Shown here: positions 1-9,100 of the stretch, one piece after another
Layout: the number at the start of each line of letters is the position of its first letter
Position numbering within the stretch: the stretch's first letter is position 1
NCBI GenBank assembly: GCA_018895795.1
Contig: JAHINZ010000054.1
Span: forward strand, 1-32,533
DNA length: 32,533 nt
Direction: 5' to 3'
From: Alphaproteobacteria bacterium
GTDB taxonomy: Bacteria > Pseudomonadota > Alphaproteobacteria > Caulobacterales > Caulobacteraceae
Notes under the pieces: model-generated
What the model saw: only the letters and a program-made list of their open reading frames with translations
The model's database searches: none
Told to the model about the DNA's origin: nothing
Translations under genes and position numbers: made by a program

Positions 1-1
1 C

Positions 2-652
2 GACCTGGGCAAGCCCACCGTGGTGTTCCTGCTCAATGGCCGTCCGCTGTCGGTCAATCTGCTGGCGCAGCGGGCCGACGCCATCATCGAGGGCTGGTAT
101 CTGGGTCAGGAAACCGGCAACGCCGCCGCCGACATCCTGTTTGGCCGCGCCAATCCGGGCGGCAAGCTGCCGGTCAGCATCGCGCGCGATGTCGGTCAGC
201 TGCCGATCTTCTACAACCGCAAGCCCACCGCCCGGCGCGGCTATCTGTTCGATGCGCCGACCAACCCGCTCTATCCGTTCGGCTTTGGTCTGTCCTACAC
301 CCGCTTCGACATCTCGGCCCCGCGCCTGGCCAGGGCCAGCATCGGCCCGGGCGAGAGCGTCGCGGTCGAGGTCGATGTCGCCAACACCGGCAAGGTCGCC
401 GGCGATGAAGTGGTGCAGCTCTATGTCCATGACGTGGCCGCCTCGGTGACCCGTCCGGTGCTGGAGCTGAAGCACTTCAAGCGCGTGACCCTGGCGGCCG
501 GCGCCAAGACCACCGTGACCTTCCAGATCGCGCCCTCCGACCTGTGGCTCTGGAACCTGGACATGAAGCGCGTCGTCGAGCCCGGCGACTTCGAGATCCT
601 GGTCGGCCCCAACTCGGTGGACCTGAAGAAGGCGACGCTGACGGTGGTCTGA
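2..652 (+). CDS. Glycoside hydrolase family 3 (beta-glucosidase/beta-xylosidase type), C-terminal part only
   Basis: The open frame runs in from the left edge without a start, so only about 216 C-terminal residues are seen. They match the second half of a GH3 exo-glycosidase. The end of the (alpha/beta)6 sandwich domain shows as GWYLGQETGNAAADILFG followed by NPGGKLPVS, then the typical PFGFGLSYT junction, then a C-terminal fibronectin-III-like domain (from about residue 110, with DVANTGKVAGDEVVQLYV). GH3 enzymes release single sugars from the non-reducing end of oligosaccharides; beside GH115, GH67 and an acetylesterase a beta-xylosidase or beta-glucosidase role fits best, but specificity residues lie outside the window. 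It is followed on the same strand by the acetylesterase after a palindromic repeat, and could be the upstream gene of the same transcript. Confidence 0.93.
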   Translation, partial: DLGKPTVVFLLNGRPLSVNLLAQRADAIIEGWYLGQETGNAAADILFGRANPGGKLPVSIARDVGQLPIFYNRKPTARRGYLFDAPTNPLYPFGFGLSYTRFDISAPRLARASIGPGESVAVEVDVANTGKVAGDEVVQLYVHDVAASVTRPVLELKHFKRVTLAAGAKTTVTFQIAPSDLWLWNLDMKRVVEPGDFEILVGPNSVDLKKATLTVV

Positions 653-666
653 GGCACCCAAACCTT

Positions 667-767
667 GTCATCCCGGAAGCCTCGTAGAGGCTGTCCGGGA
701 CCCAGGGGAAACCGCACGGCATTGACCCCTGGGTCCCGGCTCTCCGCTTCGCTGCGACCGGGATGAC
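667..767. repeat. Intergenic palindromic element (nested inverted repeat, family 1)
   Basis: Two nested perfect inverted repeats fill the gap between the GH3 gene and the acetylesterase. The outer arms are GTCATCCCGG (667-676) and CCGGGATGAC (758-767). The inner arms are CCGGGACCCAGGGG (695-708) and its complement (726-739). The RNA would fold into a double stem. There is no T-tract, so it is not a classic terminator; it resembles dispersed REP/MITE-like elements of Caulobacter-type genomes and may stabilise or attenuate the message between the two genes. Confidence 0.8.
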
Positions 768-819
768 GAGCTTTTTAGAACAAGAAACCGCTGTGCGGGC
801 GGTGGATAGGGAGTTCTCC

Positions 820-2748
820 ATGCGCCTTGCCGCGCCGATCCTGCTCGCCGCCCTGCTGGCCGGCCCCGCCGCGTCCCAGCCTCGCCTCAACGGCCTGTTC
901 GCCGACCACGCGGTGGTGCAGCGCGACCGGCCTCTGCCGGTGTTCGGAACCGCCAAGCCGGGCGAGGCGGTGACGGTGGCCTTCGCCGGCCGGACCGCGA
1001 CCGCCACGGCGGGCCCGGACGGCGCCTGGCGCCTGGACCTGCCGGCCATCCCGGCCGGCGGTCCCTATGACCTGACCGCGACCTCGGCCAGCGGCGTCCA
1101 GACCGTCCATGACGTGCTGGCCGGGGATGTCTGGCTGTGCTCGGGCCAGTCGAACATGGAGCTGCCGGTCGAGCGCGCCAACGACGCCTGGGGTCAGATC
1201 AACAATGTCGCGCCCAACGACACCCTGCGCATGGTGACGATCGAGAAAGCTGACGGCCGCACGCCGCGCGCCGACTTCGCCAAGCCGCCGGTGTGGAAGT
1301 CGACCAGCAAGGACACCGTCGGCCCGTTCTCGGCCGCCTGCTACTATTTCGCCCGCGAGCTGCAGAAGACCCAGTCGGTCCCGCTGGGCCTGGTCCACGC
1401 CTCATGGGGCGGCTCGGGCCTTGAGGCCTGGATGACCCCGGCCGCCCTGGGCCAGGTCGGCGGCTATGACGAAGCCATCGCGACCCTCAACCTGTCGAAC
1501 AAGGACCCGGTGGCCGCCAACCGCCGCTGGGGCGAGACGATCAAGGCCTGGTGGAGCGCCAAGCATCCGGGCGAGGCCGCCGTCGCGCCCTGGACCGGCG
1601 CCGGGGCCTGGACCCCCGCGCCGAAAGATCTCGGCGTCTGGGAGCGCTGGGGCGTTCCGGCCCTGGCCGAGTTCAACGGCGTCGTCTGGTTCAAGACCCA
1701 GGTCACCCTGACCCCGGCCCAGGCCCAGCAGGCCTCCGTTCTGGGCGTCGGCCAGGTCGACGAGATGGACACCACCTATCTGAACGGCGTCGGGGTCGGC
1801 GCCACATCGGGCGCCTGGCTGGACCGGTCCTATCCGCTGGCCGCCGGAACCCTGAAGCCGGGCCAGAACACCATCGTGGTCGCCGCCTATGACACCTACG
1901 CCACTGGCGGAATGTACGGCGATCCGGCCAAGCGGGCCCTGGTGCTGGCCGATGGAACGCGCTTGCCCTTGCAGGCCTGGACCTATCGCATCGAGCCCCG
2001 GGTCGGCGAGGATCCGCCGCGCGCGCCGTGGGATACCCTGGCCGGGGTCTCGACGCTCTATAACGGCATGCTCGCCCCGATGGGCCCCTACGCCGTCAAG
2101 GGTCTGGCCTGGTATCAGGGCGAGACCAATGTCGGCCGCGACAGGACCTACGCCGCCTTGCTGGACGCGTTCATGGCCGAGCGCCGTCAGGGCCAGTCGC
2201 CTGACATGCCGGTCCTGGTGGTGCAACTGGCCAGCTATGGCGACTTCGCCGTTCAGCCCACCGCCTCGGGCACGGCGGCCCTGCGCGAGGCCCAGCGCCG
2301 GGCGGTGCTCGCTGATCCGCACGCCGGTCTGGTCGTCACCACCGATATCGGCGATGCCACCGACATCCATCCGGCCAACAAGCAGGACGTCGGCAAGCGC
2401 CTGGCCCTGGCCGCGCGTCGACTGGCCGGCGAGGCCGTGACCACCGGTCCCGCGCCGGTGTCGGCCAAGCGGGTCGGCGACAGCGTGGTGGTGGCCTTCG
2501 AGCAGATCGGCGGACATCTGGTGGCGCGCGGCTCTGATCGGGTTATCGGCTTTGAGCTGTGCGACGGGGCGGGGCAGGGCTGTCGCTGGGCCGATGCTCG
2601 CCTCGACGGTTCGACCGTGGTGCTGACCGTCCCGGCCGGCGCTCCGGCCGCCAAGATCCGCTTCGCCTGGGCCGACAGCCCGACCTTCAACCTGTTTGAC
2701 ACCGCGGGCCTGCCGGCTGGGCCGTTCGAGATGGCGGTGCAGCCGTGA
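820..2748 (+). CDS. Secreted SGNH acetylesterase, sialate 9-O-acetylesterase / acetylxylan esterase family
   Basis: A 642-residue protein with a signal peptide (MRLAAPILLAALLAGPAAS). An in-frame start exists upstream at 763, but that stretch lies in the palindromic repeat and lacks a signal sequence; the ATG at 820 follows a GGGAG ribosome site and begins the signal peptide exactly, so I chose it. The SASA-type SGNH hydrolase signature is clear: GQSNME with nucleophile Ser111, and the Asp-x-His block DIHP with His517. Between the two halves of the hydrolase fold lies a beta-sandwich insertion (roughly residues 250-390), usual for this family. Family members remove O-acetyl groups from sugars; between GH3 and GH115 xylan genes the likely substrate is acetylated xylo-oligosaccharide in the periplasm rather than sialic acid (inference). 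Its stop codon overlaps the first possible start of the GH115 gene. Confidence 0.9.
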   Translation: MRLAAPILLAALLAGPAASQPRLNGLFADHAVVQRDRPLPVFGTAKPGEAVTVAFAGRTATATAGPDGAWRLDLPAIPAGGPYDLTATSASGVQTVHDVLAGDVWLCSGQSNMELPVERANDAWGQINNVAPNDTLRMVTIEKADGRTPRADFAKPPVWKSTSKDTVGPFSAACYYFARELQKTQSVPLGLVHASWGGSGLEAWMTPAALGQVGGYDEAIATLNLSNKDPVAANRRWGETIKAWWSAKHPGEAAVAPWTGAGAWTPAPKDLGVWERWGVPALAEFNGVVWFKTQVTLTPAQAQQASVLGVGQVDEMDTTYLNGVGVGATSGAWLDRSYPLAAGTLKPGQNTIVVAAYDTYATGGMYGDPAKRALVLADGTRLPLQAWTYRIEPRVGEDPPRAPWDTLAGVSTLYNGMLAPMGPYAVKGLAWYQGETNVGRDRTYAALLDAFMAERRQGQSPDMPVLVVQLASYGDFAVQPTASGTAALREAQRRAVLADPHAGLVVTTDIGDATDIHPANKQDVGKRLALAARRLAGEAVTTGPAPVSAKRVGDSVVVAFEQIGGHLVARGSDRVIGFELCDGAGQGCRWADARLDGSTVVLTVPAGAPAAKIRFAWADSPTFNLFDTAGLPAGPFEMAVQP

Positions 2749-5700
2749 CCCTGATCTCCGCTCTCCCCGGCCCCCGGGTCGCGCAAAGCGCGCGCCCGAG
2801 GATAAACTCCAGCCGGGGCCCAGATTCATCCGGAGTCTGTCGGGCTGACGCGCCTGAGGAGGGCGTCAGCCGCTCTGGCATTCGTGGCTTCGATCTGGGC
2901 CCCGGCTTTCGCCGGGGAGAGCGGAAGTGGGGGATCGGCGGCGCCGTTGCGGCCCTGGCCCTCGCTGCGGCCCTCGCGCTCGCCGTCGCCCTGGCCGCCC
3001 CCACCGAAGCCAAAGCCGCCGAGCCCGCCGCGATCGCGACGACCGCCGCGCCCCGCGCCTTTCCCCTGATCCAGAACGGTATGCCCGCCCGCGTCGAGGC
3101 CGACGTCACCGACTTCCCCGGCGTGCTGCGGGCCGTCGGCGATCTGCGCGCCGACCTGGCCAAGCTGTCGGGCGGCGCTCCGGCCAAGGACGCCCCCGTC
3201 GTGATCATCGGCACGATCGGCAAGAGCGCCGCGATCGACGCCCTGATCGCCTCGGGTAAGCTGGACGTCTCCAAGACCAGCGGCCAGTGGGAGGGCTTCG
3301 TCCAGCAGGTGGTCGACAACCCGCGCCCGGGCCTGGGCCGCGCCTTGGTGATCGCCGGGGCCGACAAGCGCGGCGCGATCTTCGGGGCCTATGACCTGTC
3401 GGAACGGGCCGGCGTCTCGCCCTGGACCTGGTGGGCCGATGTGCCCGTCCCGGTGCGTCCCGACCTGTTCGTCGCCGCCGGCGCGCGGGCCGAGAAGCCG
3501 AAGATCAAGTATCGCGGCATCTTCCTCAATGACGAGAACCCGGCCCTGTATGGCTGGGCCAACGCCACGTTCGGCGGCTTCAACCACGCTTTCTATGAGC
3601 GGGTCTATGAGCTGATCCTGCGGATGAAGGGCGACTATCTGTGGCCGGCCATGTGGGGCAAGGCGCTCTACGACGACGACCCGCTGAACGCCCCCCTGGC
3701 CGACGAGATGGGGATCGTGATCGGCACCTCGCACCACGAGCCGATGATGCGGGCCCATATCGAGTGGGAACGTTACGGCCAGGGCCCCTGGGACTACGCC
3801 AGGAACCCCGAGACGCTGCGGGCCTTCTGGCGCGAGGGCGTCCAGCGCATGGGCGCCAACGAGAGCCTGGTCACGGTCGGCATGCGCGGCGACGGCGACG
3901 AACCGATGAGCCAGGGCACGGCGACCCAGCTCCTGGAAACCATCGTCGCCGACCAGCGCAAGATCATCGGCGAGGTCACCGGGAAAGACCCGGCCAAGAC
4001 CCCACAGGTCTGGGCGCTCTACAAGGAGGTGCAGGACTATTACGACGCCGGCATGCGCGTGCCCGACGACGTCACCCTGCTGTTCGCAGACGACAACTGG
4101 GGAAACATCCGCCGTCTACCGGAACTTGAGAAGGATGGGCGGGGCAAGACCCGCGCCGGCGGCTACGGCGTCTATTATCACTTCGATTATGTGGGCGGGC
4201 CGCGGAACTACAAGTGGCTCAACACCAACCAGATCGAGCGCACCTGGGAGCAGATGAAGCTGGCCGACGACTACGGCGCCGACCGTCTGTGGATCGTCAA
4301 TGTCGGCGACCTCAAGCCCATGGAACTGCCGATCGAGTTCTTCCTCGACTATGCCTGGAACCCCGACGCCATGCCGGTGGAAAAGCTGGCGACCTACACC
4401 CGCGACTGGGCGGCGGCGCAGTTTGGGCCCGAGCACGCGGTCGAGATCGCGACCCTGCTGGACGGCTACACCAAGCTGAACGCCCGGCGGAAGCCCGAGC
4501 TGATCGATCCCTCGACCTTCAGCCTGGTCGAGGATCGCGAGGCTGAACGGGTCGAAGCCGAATGGGCCGCCCTGACCACCCGCGCCGACGCCCTGCGCGC
4601 GGCCCTGCCCAGGGCCCAGCAGGACGCCTTCTTCCAGCTGGTCTGGTTCCCCGTCCAGGCCAGCGCCAACCTGACCCGGCTCTATGTCGCCGCCGGCCGC
4701 AATCGGCTCCATGCCCAGCAGGGCCGGAGCGAGGCCAATGCCCAGGCCGACCTCGTCAAAGCCCTGTTCGCCCGCGACGCCGACCTGACCCGGCAGCATG
4801 ACGCCCTCAACGGCGGCAAGTGGATCCACATGATGGACCAGACCCATATCGGTTACACCAGCTGGCAGCAGCCGGAGGCCAACATCATCCCGACCACAGT
4901 GGCCGTGACGCCCGTGGCCGGACCGGCCCTGGGCGTGGCGGTCGAGGGGCGCGCGGCGGCCGTCGACGGCGCGGCCGATCTGCCGCCGTTGCATCGCTAT
5001 GGCGTGCAAAGCCGCTGGATCGACGTGTTCAATCGCGGGACCGGCCCGCTGGATTTCACCGTTTCGCCGGGCGCGCCTTGGCTGAAGGTCGAGCGCGGAC
5101 CGGCGGGACCGGGCGGCGACACGCGGCTGGAGGTCTCGGTCGACTGGGCCAGGGCGCCCAAGGGCGAACAGCCGGTTCCTGTGACGATCACCGGCGCCGG
5201 CGCGAGCGGGGTCGTCACCGCGCTGGTCGTGAATCCCGCGCGCCAACCGGCCAAGGGCGCCTTTGTCGAGGCCGGTGGCGTCGTGGCCATCGAGGCCGAG
5301 CACCACGCCCGGGCGACCGTTGTCGACGGCGTCAGCTGGAAGACCATCGCCAATCTGGGTCGCACCCTGTCGGGCGTGGCCGCCTATCCGACGACCGCGC
5401 CGTCCAGCGTTCCCGGCAAGGGACCAGCGCTGGAATACATGGTCGATTTCGAGAAGGCCGGCCCGACCGACCTGACGGTGTTCGTCTCGCCCAGCCTGGA
5501 CTTTCGGGGCGGCGATGGGCTGCGCTACGCGGTATCGCTCGACGCCGCCGCGCCGGTGGTGGTCAACATCATTCCCGACCCGTCGGAAAGGGCCTGGAAC
5601 AAGGCTGTGGCCGACAATATCCGCGCCCTGACCACCCGGCTGGACATCCCCTCGGCCGGCCCGCACCGCGTGACCCTGTGGCGGGTCGATCCCGGCGTGG

Positions 5701-5777
5701 TTTTCCAGCGTCTGGTGCTGTCGCGCGGCCCGCCGAGCGGCAGCTATCTGGGGCCGGCGGAGAGCCTGAAGCCGTGA
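2745..5777 (+). CDS. GH115 xylan alpha-(1,2)-glucuronidase, secreted
   Basis: Up to 1010 residues in frame. The GH115 core is recognisable: YRGIFLNDENPALYGWA (near residue 255), LRMKGDYLWPAMWGKA, GTSHHEPMMRAH (near 327), LFADDNWGNIRRLP, and a C-terminal beta-sandwich region (about 700-1005). GH115 enzymes remove (4-O-methyl)glucuronic acid from internal as well as terminal xylose residues of glucuronoxylan. A hydrophobic signal stretch rich in Ala and Leu lies at about residues 62-95 and ends near PTEAKA. The only usable start I find in frame before it is GTG at 2745, overlapping the upstream TGA. The intervening 60 codons are made of a palindromic repeat element, so the true start is uncertain; the next ATG, at about 3081, would delete the signal peptide. 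The gene converges on the permease gene, with only six bases between the stops. Confidence 0.92.
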   Translation: MTLISALPGPRVAQSARPRINSSRGPDSSGVCRADAPEEGVSRSGIRGFDLGPGFRRGERKWGIGGAVAALALAAALALAVALAAPTEAKAAEPAAIATTAAPRAFPLIQNGMPARVEADVTDFPGVLRAVGDLRADLAKLSGGAPAKDAPVVIIGTIGKSAAIDALIASGKLDVSKTSGQWEGFVQQVVDNPRPGLGRALVIAGADKRGAIFGAYDLSERAGVSPWTWWADVPVPVRPDLFVAAGARAEKPKIKYRGIFLNDENPALYGWANATFGGFNHAFYERVYELILRMKGDYLWPAMWGKALYDDDPLNAPLADEMGIVIGTSHHEPMMRAHIEWERYGQGPWDYARNPETLRAFWREGVQRMGANESLVTVGMRGDGDEPMSQGTATQLLETIVADQRKIIGEVTGKDPAKTPQVWALYKEVQDYYDAGMRVPDDVTLLFADDNWGNIRRLPELEKDGRGKTRAGGYGVYYHFDYVGGPRNYKWLNTNQIERTWEQMKLADDYGADRLWIVNVGDLKPMELPIEFFLDYAWNPDAMPVEKLATYTRDWAAAQFGPEHAVEIATLLDGYTKLNARRKPELIDPSTFSLVEDREAERVEAEWAALTTRADALRAALPRAQQDAFFQLVWFPVQASANLTRLYVAAGRNRLHAQQGRSEANAQADLVKALFARDADLTRQHDALNGGKWIHMMDQTHIGYTSWQQPEANIIPTTVAVTPVAGPALGVAVEGRAAAVDGAADLPPLHRYGVQSRWIDVFNRGTGPLDFTVSPGAPWLKVERGPAGPGGDTRLEVSVDWARAPKGEQPVPVTITGAGASGVVTALVVNPARQPAKGAFVEAGGVVAIEAEHHARATVVDGVSWKTIANLGRTLSGVAAYPTTAPSSVPGKGPALEYMVDFEKAGPTDLTVFVSPSLDFRGGDGLRYAVSLDAAAPVVVNIIPDPSERAWNKAVADNIRALTTRLDIPSAGPHRVTLWRVDPGVVFQRLVLSRGPPSGSYLGPAESLKP
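2761..2921. repeat. Palindromic repeat element (family 2) lying inside the 5' end of the GH115 frame
   Basis: Three nested perfect inverted repeats: CTCTCCCCGG (2761-2770) with CCGGGGAGAG (2912-2921); AGCCGGGGCCCAGAT (2811-2825) with its complement (2893-2907); and GGCTGACGC (2843-2851) with GCGTCAGCC (2863-2871). A related copy lies upstream of GH67 near 12714-12860, sharing GCCGGGGCCCAGATTCATCC. Translated in the GH115 frame it would form the first roughly 60 residues before the signal peptide. Confidence 0.82.
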
Positions 5778-5783
5778 CGGCGT

Positions 5784-7163
5784 CTAGCGCCGCCGCCGCG
5801 CCACCAGCCCATAGGCCAGGCTGACCGCCAGCAGGAACGGTCCGCCCACGATCAGGGTCAGCCGGAAGGCTTCGGTGAACAGCGTGGTCACCAGCACCGC
5901 CGCCATCAGGCCGGCGCCCAGGAGACTGGTCCAGGGCGCGCCCCACATCCGGAACGGGCCGGGCGGGCCGGTGTCCTGGCGCCGAAACGCCACGTGGGTC
6001 AGGAAGATCATCAGCCAGGTGACCATCGCCCCGCAGGTGGCGATCGAGATCATCACCGTGAAGGCGGTGTCGGGACTGAACGTGAAGACCACGGCCGCCA
6101 CCGCCACGCCCAGGGCCGCGACGGCCAGCGCCTTGACCGGCACGCCCCGGCCGTTGAGCTGTCCAAACACGGTCGGCGCGAAGCCGGCGCGCGACAGGCC
6201 AAACAGCATGCGGGTGGCGGTGTAGAGCTGGCTGTTCATCGCCGACAGGGCCGCCACCAGGATCACGAAATTGACGACATCGGTCGCGCCGCTGATGTGC
6301 AGCACCTTGATCACGGTCACGAACGGGCTCTCGCCGGCCCCGGCCGAGGTCCACGGCACGATGGCCAGCATCAGGGCCAGGGAGGCGAGGTAGAACAGCG
6401 CCAGTCGGGCCAGGGTGGCCTTGAAGGCGCGGACGACGGCGCGTTGCGGATCGGCGGCCTCGGCCGCCGCCACGGCGATCATCTCGATGCTGAAATAGCT
6501 GAAGATGGCCAGGATCACCGCCACCCAGGTCCCCCAAAGGCCCTTGGGAAAGAAGCCGCCCTGGTCGGTATAGAGGTGGAAGCCCGCCCCCGCCGCCTGG
6601 GCGGCCGGCGAGCCGAACACCCAGATCGCGCCCAGCACGATGAAGCCGACGATGGCGACGATCTTGATCAGCGAGAAGGCGTATTCGACCCAGCCGAACA
6701 GGCCGACGCTGAAGGCGTTGACGGCGATCAGGGCGGCCGAGAAACCGATGATCCAGACCAGGCCCGGAACCTGGGGCAGCCAGACCTTCATATAGATGGC
6801 CACCGCCGTCACCTCCGTGCCGACGGCCAGGATGATGGCCGACAGATAGGCGTAGCGGATCAGATAGCCGGCGAACGGACCCAGATAGCGCTCGGCCTGG
6901 ACGCCGAACGATCCGGCCCCCGGATGGGCGGCGGTCATCTCGGCCAGGGCGCCCATCAGCAGCAGGGCGATCAGGCCGCCGATGGCGTAGCTGATCAGAA
7001 CGCTGGGCCCGGCCAGGCCGATGGCGAAGCCGCTGCCCAGGAACAGGCCCGTGCCGATCGCCCCGCCGATGGCGATCATCGACAGCTGGCCCGAGCTCAG
7101 CCCGCGCTTCAGCCCGGCTTCCCGCGCCGCCAAGGCGTCGATCGAAGGTCCCTTGGTGGTCAT
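5784..7163 (-). CDS. Amino acid permease, APC superfamily (AAT-type)
   Basis: A 459-residue integral membrane protein with about twelve hydrophobic segments. The N-terminal motif GGAIGTGLFLGSG (residues 33-45), in the first membrane segment, and the following GPSVLISYAIGG are typical of proton-coupled amino acid permeases related to AroP, GabP and ProY. The gene starts 23 bases after the kynureninase stop and is the last gene of a three-gene minus-strand operon (kynB, kynU, permease). That context suggests uptake of tryptophan, kynurenine or another aromatic amino acid, but substrate is not readable from the sequence. It ends head to head with the GH115 gene. Confidence 0.88.
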   Translation of the reverse strand: MTTKGPSIDALAAREAGLKRGLSSGQLSMIAIGGAIGTGLFLGSGFAIGLAGPSVLISYAIGGLIALLLMGALAEMTAAHPGAGSFGVQAERYLGPFAGYLIRYAYLSAIILAVGTEVTAVAIYMKVWLPQVPGLVWIIGFSAALIAVNAFSVGLFGWVEYAFSLIKIVAIVGFIVLGAIWVFGSPAAQAAGAGFHLYTDQGGFFPKGLWGTWVAVILAIFSYFSIEMIAVAAAEAADPQRAVVRAFKATLARLALFYLASLALMLAIVPWTSAGAGESPFVTVIKVLHISGATDVVNFVILVAALSAMNSQLYTATRMLFGLSRAGFAPTVFGQLNGRGVPVKALAVAALGVAVAAVVFTFSPDTAFTVMISIATCGAMVTWLMIFLTHVAFRRQDTGPPGPFRMWGAPWTSLLGAGLMAAVLVTTLFTEAFRLTLIVGGPFLLAVSLAYGLVARRRR

Positions 7164-7186
7164 GGTCGCCCCCCGGCGGTGCTCAT

Positions 7187-8419
7187 TCAGGTGACCGCCG
7201 CGCGGGCCGCATAGCGCGGGTCGTCCCAGGCGCGGGACGTCAGGATGTCTTTCAGGGCCTGCACGGCCCGCCAGACATCGACATAGCCCAGATACAGCGG
7301 CGTAAAGCCAAAGCGCATGGCGTCGGGATCGCGGAAATCGCCGATCACCCCGCGGGCGATCAGCGCCTGCATCACCGCATAGCCGTCAGGATGCGCGAAC
7401 GAGACGTGGCTGCCCCGCGCGGCGGGGTGGCGCGGCGTCAGCAGGGTCAGGCCATGGCCCGCGCAATGGGCCTCGACCCAGGTGATGAACAGGTCGCAGA
7501 GTCGCTGGGACTTCTCGGTCACCGCCGTCATGTCGGCCTCGAGGAACAGATCGACGCCGCACTCCAGCGCCGCCAGGCTGAGGATCGGCGGCGTGCCGCA
7601 CAGGAAGCGCTTCAGATCGGGGGCCGGGGCGTAGTCGTCGCTGAAGGCGAACGGCGCGGCGTGACCCATCCAACCGCTGAGCGGCGAGCGCAGGGTCGCC
7701 TGATGGCGCCGGGCCACATACAGGAAGGCCGGCGCGCCGGGGCCGCCGTTCAGATATTTGTAGCCGCAGCCGACCGCCAGATCGACGCCCGCCGCGCTGA
7801 GCTCCAGGGCCACCGCCCCGGCGCTGTGGCTGAGGTCCCACAGGATCATGCCGCCCCTGGCCTGCACCGCCTGGGTGACGGCCCGCAGGTCGTAGCGCTG
7901 GCCGGTCTTGTAGTGGACATGGGTCAGCATCACGATCGTCTCGGGCCCGGCGGCGGCGATGATCTCATCGCGCGGCAAGGCCCTGACCGAGACCGAAGGG
8001 TCCATCGCCGCTATACCCTGGGCGATATAGAGGTCGGTCGGGAAGTTGCCGGTTTCCGACAGGATGACCCGCCGCCCGGGCGCGGCCGTCAGGCCCGCCG
8101 ACAGCAGCTTGAACAGATTGACCGAGGTGGAGTCGGCGACGATCACCTCGTCGGCCTGCGCGCCGATCAGCCGCGCGATCTTGCCGCCCACCCGCTGCGG
8201 CGCGCCGATCCAGTCGGCGGTGTTCCAGCTGCGGATCAGGCCCTGACCCCACTCCTGGCGCATCACCTCGGCCAGCCGGGCCGGCGTGGCCGAGGGCAGG
8301 GCCCCCAGCGAATTGCCGTCCAGATAGAGCACGCCCGGCGGCAGGTCGAAGCGGTCCCGGAACGGGGCCAGAGGATCCTCGGCGTCCAGGCGCTGGGCGT
8401 CTTGCAGGTCCGGGATCAT
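7187..8419 (-). CDS. kynU: Kynureninase
   Basis: A 410-residue pyridoxal-phosphate enzyme of normal family length. It cleaves L-kynurenine to anthranilate and alanine (or 3-hydroxykynurenine to 3-hydroxyanthranilate) in the cytoplasm. The fold-type I motifs are present: YLDGNSLGALP near the N-terminus, the phosphate-binding region STSVN, WDLSHSAGAV with Asp195 and His198, and the Schiff-base lysine in CGYKYLNGGPGAP (Lys221). Its ATG overlaps the kynB stop as ATGA, so the two are translationally coupled. Tryptophan 2,3-dioxygenase (kynA), the first step, is not in this window. Confidence 0.96.
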   Translation of the reverse strand: MIPDLQDAQRLDAEDPLAPFRDRFDLPPGVLYLDGNSLGALPSATPARLAEVMRQEWGQGLIRSWNTADWIGAPQRVGGKIARLIGAQADEVIVADSTSVNLFKLLSAGLTAAPGRRVILSETGNFPTDLYIAQGIAAMDPSVSVRALPRDEIIAAAGPETIVMLTHVHYKTGQRYDLRAVTQAVQARGGMILWDLSHSAGAVALELSAAGVDLAVGCGYKYLNGGPGAPAFLYVARRHQATLRSPLSGWMGHAAPFAFSDDYAPAPDLKRFLCGTPPILSLAALECGVDLFLEADMTAVTEKSQRLCDLFITWVEAHCAGHGLTLLTPRHPAARGSHVSFAHPDGYAVMQALIARGVIGDFRDPDAMRFGFTPLYLGYVDVWRAVQALKDILTSRAWDDPRYAARAAVT

Positions 8420-9051
8420 GGCAGGTCGCGCAGCACGGCGCGCACCGGCGAGGCGTCCAGTCCGGCCAGCCGCAGGGGCAGGGCGATCAGCTCATAGTCG
8501 CCGGCCGGAACATCATCCAGCACCAGGCCTTCCAGGATCCGCAAGCCGGCGTCGCGCACGGCCAGGTGGGCGTCCATGGTCTTGCTGTCTTCCGGATCCA
8601 GCGACGGCGTATCGACGCCGATCAGCTTGGCGCCGCGCGCCGCCAGCAGCCGGATGACGTCGGGCGCGATGGCCGCGAAGGCGCTGTCCCACGCCCCGTG
8701 CGGAAACCGCTCATAGGTGCGCAGCAGCACCCTCGGTGGCGCGCCGTCCAGGTGCGGCGCCAGCCGGTCGGCGGTGATCAGCGCGCCCCATCCGCGCGCG
8801 TCGACCACGCGGGCCGGGCCGAGATAGGCGTCCAGATCCACCGCGTCGATCGCCGCGCCGGCCGGATCATAGTGCAGCGGCGCGTCGGCGTGGGCGCCGC
8901 TGTGGGTCGACATCGTCAAGCGCGACACCGCCACCGGCCCGCCGTCATGGTCCCACACCCGCTGGGCGCTGAACGTCGTGTCGCCGGGCCAGACCGGCAG
9001 GGTCGCGGTCAGGGGCTGGGAGATGTCGCGAAGGGTCAGGAGGGGCTCCAC
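8416..9051 (-). CDS. kynB: Kynurenine formamidase (arylformamidase), cyclase family
   Basis: A 211-residue protein beginning at GTG, with GAGG about a dozen bases upstream. It hydrolyses N-formyl-L-kynurenine to kynurenine and formate. The metal-binding signature of the KynB/cyclase family is intact: HSGAHADAPLH, giving His50, His54, Asp56 and His60. The conserved N-terminal block ISQPL..LPVWPGDT and the GVDTPSLDPEDSK segment also fit the family. First gene of the kynB-kynU-permease operon; it overlaps kynU by four bases. Confidence 0.95.
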   Translation of the reverse strand: MEPLLTLRDISQPLTATLPVWPGDTTFSAQRVWDHDGGPVAVSRLTMSTHSGAHADAPLHYDPAGAAIDAVDLDAYLGPARVVDARGWGALITADRLAPHLDGAPPRVLLRTYERFPHGAWDSAFAAIAPDVIRLLAARGAKLIGVDTPSLDPEDSKTMDAHLAVRDAGLRILEGLVLDDVPAGDYELIALPLRLAGLDASPVRAVLRDLP

Positions 9052-9100
9052 AGGCCTGTGTGTCTGACCTCACTTAGGGCCAAAGCGCGGTGGCGTCGAT

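Noticed and set aside
763..819. An upstream start for the acetylesterase
   Set aside because: This stretch lies partly in a palindromic repeat and would place 19 unrelated residues before an obvious signal peptide; the ATG at 820 has a ribosome site.
9058..9070. A further GntR-like site upstream of kynB (minus strand AGGTCAGACAC)
   Set aside because: One half-site is broken, and the GAGG is better explained as the kynB ribosome binding site directly before its GTG start.
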